Shown: piece by piece, positions 1 through 5,465 of the stretch | Numbering within the stretch: position 1 is the stretch's first letter | Layout of the letters: every line of letters begins with the position of its first letter | Assembly (NCBI GenBank): GCA_003661945.1 | Contig: QMXC01000092.1 | Span: 1-5,465, forward strand | Source of the DNA: Candidatus Bathyarchaeota archaeon | GTDB taxonomy: Archaea > Thermoproteota > Bathyarchaeia > Bathyarchaeales > UBA233 | Length of the DNA stretch: 5,465 bases | Reading direction: 5' to 3' | Program-made: the position numbers and the translations under genes | Notes under the pieces: generated by a model | What the model was told of the DNA's origin: nothing | What the model saw: only the letters and a program-made list of their open reading frames with translations | The model's database searches: none

Positions 1-1
1 A

Positions 2-304
2 TTAACAATGTATATCCTAGGCATAAATGCATATCATGATAAGAAAGACAAAAGAAAAATTCTCCCGGCAGTGACCCATGTAGATGGGACAGGAAGGTTA
101 CAGACAGTAAGTAAAGAGGAAAATCCATTATATTATAAGCTTATTAAAGAGTTTGAAAAAATAACAGGAGTGCCAGTTGTGCTCAATACCTCATTTAATG
201 AGAATGAGCCCATTGTGTGTACACCTGATGAGGCATTAGACTGCTTTTTAAGGACAAAGATGGATGTACTGGTTCTGGGAAACATTGTGATTTGTAAATC
301 CTAA
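2..304 (+). CDS. Carbamoyltransferase (NodU/CmcH family), C-terminal end, 5' truncated by window
   Basis: This is the last ~100 residues of an O-carbamoyltransferase. The family uses carbamoyl phosphate and ATP, through a carbamoyl-adenylate, to carbamoylate a sugar or natural-product hydroxyl in the cytoplasm. The seen segment matches the family's C-terminal domain: PAVTHVDGTGRLQTV (near residues 22-36 of the piece), then NPLYYKLIKEFEKITG, the signature LNTSFNENEPIV, and the closing PDEALDCFLRTKMDVLVLGN. The reading frame is open to the window edge (Leu-Thr precede the first ATG), and family members are several hundred residues long. The ATG at position 8 is therefore internal and the true start lies upstream. 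The C-terminus looks complete at TAA 302-304. The next gene starts 8 bases later, consistent with one operon. The acceptor is unknown; a GDP-mannose-derived sugar is a reasonable guess from the epimerase two genes on. Family assignment is firm, substrate is not. Confidence 0.9.
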   Translation, partial: LTMYILGINAYHDKKDKRKILPAVTHVDGTGRLQTVSKEENPLYYKLIKEFEKITGVPVVLNTSFNENEPIVCTPDEALDCFLRTKMDVLVLGNIVICKS

Positions 305-312
305 AAAGCTAA

Positions 313-1530
313 ATGAATATCAGTCCACAGATAACAATGGTGTCAAAGTATTTTTATCCTGAGCCATGTTCAACTGGCCAATTGTTAATGGAATTGGGGT
401 TAGAATTGCAAAGAAGAGGATGCAAGGTTAATGTGATAACAGGTCAAGCAAGTTTGGTTGGGCATAAAAAGCTTCCTTCTAGAGGGAACCATGAAGGTAT
501 AGAGATAAAAAGGGTTTGGTGTACGAGCTTAAATAATAACAAGATTCAAGGAAAGGCCATTAATCGTGTAACATTTACTACTTTGGTATTCCTACACCTT
601 TTGCTAAAGAAAAATCCGCCTCTTTTTGTTACATCTGACCCCCCATTTCTCTGTTGGATAGGTATGGTATTGAAAAAATTAAGAAATAGGAAGTTTATTT
701 ATCTTCTTTATGATGTTCATCCAGATGCCTCGGTCAAGTTAGGATATTTGAAAAGTAGAAGCTTAGTAAGAAAAATTTGGGACCAGATAAATAAGTTAGT
801 ATATAAAGAGGCAGATTTTATCATAGTTCCGGGTGATTGTGTTAAAAAAACCATTGAAAGGCAGTTTGGAAATATTTCCCATAAGATGATAGTGATTCAT
901 AACTGGGCTGATGGAAGTTTTATTAAACCTATAAACAAAAATAATAACTGGTTTTGTAAAAAATATGGGCTCAATGATAAATTTGTTGTGATGTATTCAG
1001 GTAATATAGGCCGATATCATGATTTAGAAACGGTAATACTGGTAGCCGAAAAGCTAAAGCATTTGGAAGATATTAAATTTGTGTTTATTGGCGAAGGTGA
1101 CAAAAAGGCAAAGATAATGCAAATGGCCCAAGACTTAAGATTAAAAAATATTCTTTTTTTACCTTTTCAACCAAGGAAATACCTACCATATTCACTTACA
1201 TGTGGGGATGTCTCTATTGTTACACTTGAAAAGGGATTAGAAGGGTTGTCTGTTCCTTGTAAGATTTACACTGCTTTAGCCGCTGGCCAGGCTGTGTGGG
1301 GTTTAATAGGAAATGGCTCTGAGGTAGCAGAAATTATTAAGAAATATAAATGTGGGTTTAGAATCGATCAGGGGGATGTGAATAGTGCGGTTAGGAATCT
1401 GGTCAAGCTATACAGTGATAAAGAGTTATTGGCTACAACCAAGAAAAACGCTAGAAAGTGTTTTGAAAAAAATTTTGATAAAAGCCTTGCAATAGAAAAG
1501 TATTTGGAGATTATAAAGAAAGTCCAATAA
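313..1530 (+). CDS. Glycosyltransferase, GT4-type GT-B fold (WbuB-like)
   Basis: This 405-residue protein is of normal length for a retaining GT-B glycosyltransferase that adds a sugar to a growing lipid-linked glycan at the inner face of the membrane. The N-terminal acceptor domain begins with a beta strand running into SKYFYPEPCSTGQLLMELG (11-29), typical of the WbuB-like group. YDVHPD is at 133-138. The donor-binding half starts near residue 223, with YSGNIGRYHDLET at 228-240, FIGEGDKK at 258-265 and VPCKIYTALAAG at 314-325. The second Glu of the classical GT4 EX7E motif is Thr320 here; from recall, this group often lacks it (VPSKxYxxLAAG), so I do not read it as inactivation. The ATG at 313 was chosen because it keeps the whole first strand; a second Met at codon 9 would cut it. 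The ribosome site is weak, so translation is probably coupled to the gene ending 8 bases upstream. Donor and acceptor cannot be told from sequence. Confidence 0.9.
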   Translation: MNISPQITMVSKYFYPEPCSTGQLLMELGLELQRRGCKVNVITGQASLVGHKKLPSRGNHEGIEIKRVWCTSLNNNKIQGKAINRVTFTTLVFLHLLLKKNPPLFVTSDPPFLCWIGMVLKKLRNRKFIYLLYDVHPDASVKLGYLKSRSLVRKIWDQINKLVYKEADFIIVPGDCVKKTIERQFGNISHKMIVIHNWADGSFIKPINKNNNWFCKKYGLNDKFVVMYSGNIGRYHDLETVILVAEKLKHLEDIKFVFIGEGDKKAKIMQMAQDLRLKNILFLPFQPRKYLPYSLTCGDVSIVTLEKGLEGLSVPCKIYTALAAGQAVWGLIGNGSEVAEIIKKYKCGFRIDQGDVNSAVRNLVKLYSDKELLATTKKNARKCFEKNFDKSLAIEKYLEIIKKVQ

Positions 1531-1537
1531 AAGGAGA
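1531..1537 (+). promoter_or_regulatory. Shine-Dalgarno site for the GDP-mannose epimerase gene
   Basis: AAGGAGA directly follows the stop codon of the glycosyltransferase gene and sits 8 bases before the ATG at 1546. It supports that start and suggests independent, efficient initiation within the operon. Confidence 0.75.
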
Positions 1538-1545
1538 TCTAAATT

Positions 1546-2520
1546 ATGGCAAAAAAGAGGATTTTGGTTTGCGGTGCGGGTGGTTTTATTGGAAGTCATT
1601 TTGCAAAAAGGTTAAAAAAGGAAGGCTGTTGGGTAAGGGGGGTAGATTTAAAATACCCAGAATTTAGCGAGACTGAAGCGGATGATTTTGTGATTGGTGA
1701 TTTGCGTGACCCTTATGTTTGTCGCTCTGTAGTTGATACAAAATTTGATGAGGTCTATCAACTGGCAGCAGATATGGGTGGGGCAGGTTATGTATTTACT
1801 GGTGAAAATGATGCAAATATAATGCATAATTCTGCCCTTATTAATCTTAACATGCTGGAAGCATGTTATAGAAGAAATGTAAAGAGAATTTTTTATTCCT
1901 CATCGGCTTGTATTTATCCTAAGTATAACCAGGAAGATCCACAAAATCCCAATTGCGCAGAGGAAAGTGCATATCCTGCAATGCCAGACAGCGATTATGG
2001 CTGGGAAAAGCTTTTTAGTGAGCATTTATACCTTGCATTCCACAGAAACTATGGAATGGAGGTTAGAATAGCAAGGTATCACAATATCTTTGGGCCAGAA
2101 GGATCATGGAATGATGGGAGGGAGAAAGCACCAGCAGCATTATGCCGTAAAGTAGCAGTAGCTATTTTAAACGGAGAAGATTATATAGAAATCTGGGGAG
2201 ATGGCAAACAAACGAGGTCATTTTTATACATAGATGAATGTATTGAGGGAACTTTAAGGCTTATGAGGTCTGATTGGACAGGGCCTGTAAATATTGGTTC
2301 TGAAGAGATGGTTACCATAGACCAGCTTGCAAAAATGATTATGGATATTGCTGGTAAAAAGTTAAAAATTAAACATGTACCAGGTCCACAGGGTGTACGC
2401 GGAAGAAAGTCAGACAATAGACTCATTTACAATAAATTGGGGTGGAAACCAACCCAACCTTTAAGAGTTGGGCTGGAAAAGACATATAGATGGATTGAAG
2501 AACAAGTAAAAAGAAAGTAA
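1546..2520 (+). CDS. GDP-mannose 3,5-epimerase (plant GME-type extended SDR)
   Basis: This 324-residue NAD-dependent extended short-chain dehydrogenase is predicted to epimerise C3 and C5 of GDP-D-mannose, giving GDP-L-galactose and/or GDP-L-gulose. The Rossmann motif GAGGFIG is at 10-16, followed by GDLRD (51-55) and LAADMGGAG (73-81). The active-site pattern of GME is complete: Cys122 in SSSACIYP, Tyr151 and Lys155 in YGWEKL, Lys194 in GREKAPAA, and Arg287 in GVRGRKSDN. Aligned by recall to Arabidopsis GME (Cys145, Tyr174, Lys178, Lys217, Arg306), the first four keep a constant offset of 23. A four-residue insertion near 202-210 then accounts for Arg287. GME-specific stretches such as WGDGKQTRSF (217-226), YIDECIEG (228-235) and VNIGSEEMVTI (248-258) argue against a generic UDP-sugar epimerase. 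It is preceded by a strong ribosome site. The genes that make GDP-mannose are not in the window. Family is near certain; the exact product ratio is unknown. Confidence 0.92.
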   Translation: MAKKRILVCGAGGFIGSHFAKRLKKEGCWVRGVDLKYPEFSETEADDFVIGDLRDPYVCRSVVDTKFDEVYQLAADMGGAGYVFTGENDANIMHNSALINLNMLEACYRRNVKRIFYSSSACIYPKYNQEDPQNPNCAEESAYPAMPDSDYGWEKLFSEHLYLAFHRNYGMEVRIARYHNIFGPEGSWNDGREKAPAALCRKVAVAILNGEDYIEIWGDGKQTRSFLYIDECIEGTLRLMRSDWTGPVNIGSEEMVTIDQLAKMIMDIAGKKLKIKHVPGPQGVRGRKSDNRLIYNKLGWKPTQPLRVGLEKTYRWIEEQVKRK

Positions 2521-2624
2521 TATTTTATCCTATTGAAAAAACTGGTTGAACAAGCTGATTTTTTGATAAAAAAGTCCCTCAAAAGGCCATTTGAATTTTC
2601 TTTTCCCTTGTAGGCCACAGCACA

Positions 2625-3089
2625 ATGAATATGGAACAAATTAAGAGAGGTTTTATAGAATATATACAAAATAATAGGCTTAGAATATTAAAATTTCTAC
2701 TTTCAGGGTCTTCAGCAGCCATTATAAACCTTGGTTTATTATATATTCTTGTTGGTTATCTTCGTTTTGACACGAGGCTTCTTGAAAATGTTGCTAATGC
2801 ATTTAGTATGGAGGTTGGCATAATATACAACTTTTTGTTGAGTAGATTTTGGACATGGAATGATGCTAAGAGGGAATATGGTATTAAATTAATTAAGCAA
2901 TGTCTTTCATTTCATGCCGCTGTAGGTGTCTCAATTTGTATAAGGCTCATAATGTTTCCAATCTTACAACTTTTTGGTATTCACTATTTAATAAACGCAA
3001 CCTTGGGCATAGGGACTGCTGCCACAGTAAGTTATATCCTTTATGATAGGATAATCTTTAAAGAGAGGAGGATTCCATCGCATGACTAA
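2625..3089 (+). CDS. GtrA-like family small membrane protein
   Basis: This 154-residue protein has about four hydrophobic membrane segments (roughly 22-46, 54-72, 92-117 and 119-141). The arrangement is typical of the GtrA family (bactoprenol-linked glucose translocase / GtrA-like): ILKFLLSGSSAAIINLGLLY (21-40), YNFLLSRFWTW (68-78), and a C-terminal helix ending SYILYDRIIFKER. GtrA proteins are thought to help move polyprenyl-phosphate-linked sugars across the inner membrane, usually beside a GT2 polyprenyl-phosphate glycosyltransferase. No such partner is in this window. The ATG at 2625 is two codons before another ATG (2631), and neither has a clear ribosome site, so the exact start is uncertain by two residues. 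The gene follows a 104-base spacer, the longest between complete genes here, and its 3' end overlaps the dehydrogenase gene by 8 bases. The family call is good; the transported substrate is unknown. Confidence 0.85.
   Translation: MNMEQIKRGFIEYIQNNRLRILKFLLSGSSAAIINLGLLYILVGYLRFDTRLLENVANAFSMEVGIIYNFLLSRFWTWNDAKREYGIKLIKQCLSFHAAVGVSICIRLIMFPILQLFGIHYLINATLGIGTAATVSYILYDRIIFKERRIPSHD
3066..3071 (+). promoter_or_regulatory. Shine-Dalgarno site for the dehydrogenase gene, inside gtrA-like gene
   Basis: A perfect AGGAGG lies 10 bases before the ATG at 3082, within the last codons of the GtrA-like gene. With the 8-base gene overlap it fixes the dehydrogenase start and points to translational coupling. 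Confidence 0.8.
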
Positions 3090-4275
3090 ATATGACCTAT
3101 GTGTTGTGGGTGGGTGTGGACATGTAGGGTTACCATTGTCCATCGCCTTTGCAAGCAAGGGCCTCAGAGTATGTATATATGATGTAAACCAAGATGCATT
3201 AGAAATAATTACCAGAGGTAATACGCCGTTTTTAGAAGAAGGCGCAGATAGATTGCTTAAAGATACTGTGGGAAAAACACTTTTCGCAACCAATAACCCT
3301 AAAGTTATCTCAGACGCTAAATTTATAATTGTTGTAATAGGAACACCTGTGGATGAACATTTAAATCCAGAATTTACAATGATGAAAAAGTTTTTTAATA
3401 ATCTTTTACCCTATCTTAGGGATGGTCAACACATTATTCTAAGAAGCACTGTATTTCCTGGCACAACCGAAAAAATTAACGAATTTTTAAAAAGTAAAGG
3501 ATTAAAAGTTTATGTCACTTTTTGCCCAGAAAGGATCGCCCAAGGTAAGGCAATAGAAGAGCTCGGTACATTGCCTCAAATTGTGTCTGGATTCGAAGAC
3601 AGATCAATCAATGAAGTTTCAAAACTTTTCAAAATGCTTACCAAAGATATAATAATTTTACAACCTATGGAGGCAGAACTTGCAAAGTTATTTACTAATA
3701 CATGGCGGTATATTCAGTTTGCTATTGCAAATCAGTTTTATATAATTGCTACCAGCTATGGGCTTGATTTTTACAAAATATATGAAGCCATGAAATATAG
3801 GTATCCAAGGGCGAAAAATTTTCCTCCTGCTGGTTTTGCAGCTGGCCCTTGTCTTTTCAAAGATACTATGCAACTTGCAGCTTTTAATAATAATACATTC
3901 TTTTTGGGCCATGCAGCTATGCTGGTTAATGAAGGGCTACCAAACTTTATCATTCAAAGGTTAAAAGACAGATATTCTCTAAGAAATAAAACGGTTGGGA
4001 TCCTTGGCATGGCGTTTAAGGCAGATAGTGATGACAAAAGGGAGTCTTTGTCCTATAAGCTTAAAAAAATCTTAGAAATAGAGGCAAAAAAGGTTTTATG
4101 TTCAGATGTGTATATTCATGAGGAAGGGTTTGTCTCTGTACACGAGCTTATTAGAAACTCAGATATAGTAATTTTAGGGGCTCCGCACAAAAGATATAAA
4201 AAATACCAAGACTTAATTAGTAATAAAATTTTAGTTGATGTCTGGAATTTTTTTGGGAAAGGAGGATTATTTTGA
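3082..4275 (+). CDS. Nucleotide-sugar 6-dehydrogenase (UDP-Glc/GDP-Man dehydrogenase family)
   Basis: This 397-residue cytoplasmic enzyme is predicted to oxidise C6 of an NDP-sugar to the carboxylate in two NAD-dependent steps, giving an NDP-uronic acid. The N-terminal NAD domain has VVGGCGHVGLPL (8-19) and IGTPVDE (86-92). Catalytic residues of the family are in place by recall of UDP-glucose dehydrogenase: Thr123 in RSTVFPGTT, Glu150 in CPERIAQGKA, Lys202 and Asn206 in ELAKLFTNTWRY, and Cys257 and Asp261 in AGPCLFKDTMQL. The C-terminal domain carries GMAFKADSDDKRESL (309-323) and a final SDIVILGAPHKRYK (360-373). CPERIAQGKAIEEL resembles the UDP-ManNAc dehydrogenase side of the family more than UDP-glucose dehydrogenases, but substrate cannot be fixed. 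Oddities are Trp208 where Phe is usual, and IANQF in place of the common FANE. The stop overlaps the next start by one base (TGATG), so the two enzymes are probably coupled and act in sequence. Confidence 0.9.
   Translation: MTKYDLCVVGGCGHVGLPLSIAFASKGLRVCIYDVNQDALEIITRGNTPFLEEGADRLLKDTVGKTLFATNNPKVISDAKFIIVVIGTPVDEHLNPEFTMMKKFFNNLLPYLRDGQHIILRSTVFPGTTEKINEFLKSKGLKVYVTFCPERIAQGKAIEELGTLPQIVSGFEDRSINEVSKLFKMLTKDIIILQPMEAELAKLFTNTWRYIQFAIANQFYIIATSYGLDFYKIYEAMKYRYPRAKNFPPAGFAAGPCLFKDTMQLAAFNNNTFFLGHAAMLVNEGLPNFIIQRLKDRYSLRNKTVGILGMAFKADSDDKRESLSYKLKKILEIEAKKVLCSDVYIHEEGFVSVHELIRNSDIVILGAPHKRYKKYQDLISNKILVDVWNFFGKGGLF
4258..4265 (+). promoter_or_regulatory. Shine-Dalgarno site deciding the start of the downstream epimerase
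   Basis: AAAGGAGG lies inside the last codons of the dehydrogenase gene. It is 9 bases before the ATG at 4275 and only 6 before an in-frame TTG at 4272. The spacing and the commoner start codon favour ATG 4275, giving a one-base overlap with the upstream TGA. Confidence 0.75.
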
Positions 4276-5294
4276 TGAAAATTTTAGTCACAGGTTCTGC
4301 TGGTTTCATTGCTGGCTATTTGATAGAAGAACTTTTAAATCATGGCCATCAAGTTGTGGGAATTGATAACTTTTCCAAATATGGTAAGGTTGAAAAAAGC
4401 TATGATAATCACCCAAATTATCAATTTGTAGAAGGAGACGTAAAAAATACAAATCTTCTTAAGGAACTAATGGAGGATTGCGATCAGGTTGTGGCAGCAG
4501 CAGCCTTGATAGGTGGTATTACTCTGTTTCATGAATATGCATATGATTTATTAGCTGAAAATGAAAGGATAATTGCTTCTACTTTCGATGCCGCCATATG
4601 GGCTTTTAAGAATAAGAGATTAAAAAAGATAAACGTTATTTCCTCCTCTATGGTATTTGAAAATGCTAGCATATTCCCTACCCCTGAAGGAGAACAGTTA
4701 AGGTGCCCACCACCCTCGTCAACATACGGATTTCAAAAGCTTTCTTGCGAGTATTTTGCCAAAGGGGCATGGGAACAGTATAAGCTACCTTATACTATAA
4801 TAAGGCCATTTAATTGTATAGGAATTGGTGAAAAACGGGCTAAATCTGGTAAAGAAATACTGTCTGGCAATGTAAAATTGGCTATGAGCCATGTAGTACC
4901 CGATCTTGTGTACAAAGTCCTCAAGGGCCAAGACCCACTACATATTCTGGGTAGAGGAGATCAAATTCGCCATTATACCTATGCTGGGGATCTAGCTAGG
5001 GGTATAAGGCTTTGCATAGAAAAAGAAGAGGCGATTAATGAAGATTTCAATCTTTCTTCCCCCGTATCAACAACGGTATTAGAGCTTGCCCAACTTATAT
5101 GGAAAAAAATAAATGGCAATAGGCCTTTTAGATATGTTTCTGATCCACCCTTTAAGTATGACGTCCAGAAAAGGATTCCTAGTGTTGAAAAAGCAAAGAG
5201 GATCCTTGGCTTTGAGACCAAGACATCTTTAAACGATGCATTAGATGAAATTATCCCTTGGATAAAAAAGCAAATGGAAATAGGAGGGATATAA
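4275..5294 (+). CDS. NAD-dependent sugar epimerase/dehydratase (extended SDR)
   Basis: This 339-residue extended short-chain dehydrogenase acts on a nucleotide sugar in the cytoplasm. It has the N-terminal NAD motif VTGSAGFIAGYL (5-16), in which the third Gly of TGxxGFIG is Ala13, a common variant. Asp31 in GIDNFS is well placed for NAD ribose binding, and EGDVKN is at 53-58. The catalytic Ser is among ISSSMVF (122-128), with Tyr151 and Lys155 in STYGFQKL. Substrate-side elements include IIRPFNCIGIGE (175-186), HILGRGDQIRHYTYAGDLARG (223-243, a common epimerase signature) and a C-terminal IPSVEKAKRILGFETKTSL (301-319). AALIGGITLFHEYAYDLLAENE (76-97) is distinctive but does not identify the substrate for me. 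It is translationally coupled to the dehydrogenase, so a uronic-acid or related NDP-sugar substrate is likely (inference). The gene ends in tandem TAATAA. Epimerase versus dehydratase versus reductase cannot be settled from sequence. Confidence 0.88.
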   Translation: MKILVTGSAGFIAGYLIEELLNHGHQVVGIDNFSKYGKVEKSYDNHPNYQFVEGDVKNTNLLKELMEDCDQVVAAAALIGGITLFHEYAYDLLAENERIIASTFDAAIWAFKNKRLKKINVISSSMVFENASIFPTPEGEQLRCPPPSSTYGFQKLSCEYFAKGAWEQYKLPYTIIRPFNCIGIGEKRAKSGKEILSGNVKLAMSHVVPDLVYKVLKGQDPLHILGRGDQIRHYTYAGDLARGIRLCIEKEEAINEDFNLSSPVSTTVLELAQLIWKKINGNRPFRYVSDPPFKYDVQKRIPSVEKAKRILGFETKTSLNDALDEIIPWIKKQMEIGGI

Positions 5295-5342
5295 TAAAAA
5301 GGTTTTATTGGCTTGATTTTTCAAAAGGTAAACATATTTCAT

Positions 5343-5465
5343 ATGCAAGTAGAAAAGAGATTAAAAAATTTATATAGAAACAGATTTGATGAGCAAGAAT
5401 TACAGCAGAAGAATAAGATATGGAAAGTGTTGTGCAATTCCTTCTTTCAGAAGTGGATAAAAAAA
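5343..5465 (+). CDS. Probable class I SAM-dependent methyltransferase, N-terminal start, 3' truncated by window
   Basis: Forty-one codons run open from this ATG to the window end. The peptide (MQVEKRLKNLYRNRFDEQ, then ELQQKNKIWKVLCNSFFQKW) resembles the N-terminal cap of class I methyltransferases in polysaccharide clusters. In these proteins a segment of the form YRxRFDExELxxKNxIWKVLxxxFFQ leads into the SAM-binding DLGxGxG loop. That loop would lie just past the edge and is not seen, so the call rests on the cap alone. The frame is open back to 5298, and a TTG at 5313 is a possible earlier start, but ATG 5343 begins the recognisable part. AAAGG at 5324-5328 is rather far upstream to be a good ribosome site. 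The gene follows the epimerase by 48 bases on the same strand. Its likely job is O- or N-methylation of a sugar in the same glycan. Confidence 0.6.
   Translation, partial: MQVEKRLKNLYRNRFDEQELQQKNKIWKVLCNSFFQKWIKK

Noticed and set aside
1240..1290. Loss of the second Glu of the EX7E motif in the glycosyltransferase, as a sign of inactivation
   Set aside because: The WbuB-like group commonly has VPSKxY followed by a non-Glu residue; the rest of the donor site is intact.
2533..2570. TTGAAA/TTGAAC with GATAAA as an internal promoter before the GtrA-like gene
   Set aside because: Spacings between the boxes are about 26 and 13 bases, not near 17; no convincing pair was found in the spacer.
2559..2573. 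Perfect TTTTTT-GAT-AAAAAA palindrome as a terminator
   Set aside because: The stem is only A-T pairs with a 3-base loop, no G-C pairs and no following T-run; it would be a very weak hairpin.
2181..2669. Open frames on the minus strand across the epimerase end and the following spacer
   Set aside because: They lie antisense to well-supported genes, their peptides resemble no family, and they have no ribosome sites; they are shadows.
2988..3293. Minus-strand open frame across the gtrA/dehydrogenase junction
   Set aside because: Antisense to two overlapping real genes, with no recognisable protein features.
3688..3953. Two overlapping minus-strand open frames inside the dehydrogenase gene
   Set aside because: Antisense to the conserved catalytic region of the dehydrogenase; no family resemblance.
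4272..4277. TTG at 4272 as the start of the epimerase gene
   Set aside because: The next codon is ATG at 4275, with better spacing (9 bases) to the AAAGGAGG site and the usual MKILVTG family start.
4979..5221. Minus-strand open frame inside the epimerase gene
   Set aside because: Antisense to conserved epimerase sequence; no independent support.

Overview
This is a bacterial surface-polysaccharide (or glycosylated natural product) gene cluster. The DNA is AT-rich by eye, with frequent ATA (Ile) and AGA/AGG (Arg) codons. That suggests a low-GC bacterium, possibly a thermophile, but the window holds no taxonomic marker. Shine-Dalgarno sites of the AGGAGG type precede several genes. All seven genes lie on the + strand and are tightly packed, with no internal promoter or terminator that I can support, so the window looks like the interior of one operon. 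Both ends cut through a gene.

Left part (2-2520): the C-terminal end of a NodU/CmcH-type carbamoyltransferase, a GT4-type glycosyltransferase of the WbuB-like group, and a very well preserved GDP-mannose 3,5-epimerase of the plant GME type. Together they suggest a GDP-mannose-derived sugar (D-mannose, L-galactose or L-gulose) that may be transferred and carbamoylated. Carbamoyltransferase, glycosyltransferase and a GDP-mannose epimerase also occur together in the sugar genes for the bleomycin disaccharide, which makes the combination worth checking.

Middle (2521-3089): a spacer of about 100 bases, then a small four-helix GtrA-family membrane protein.

Right part (3082-5465): a UDP/GDP-sugar 6-dehydrogenase-family enzyme overlaps gtrA by 8 bases and overlaps the next gene, an extended SDR sugar epimerase/dehydratase, by 1 base. 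The first 41 codons of a probable SAM-dependent methyltransferase follow. This half probably makes and decorates a second sugar, likely a uronic-acid type, whose identity cannot be read from sequence.

The individual families are known. I see no clearly undescribed system. What is potentially new is the sugar chemistry implied by the gene combination.
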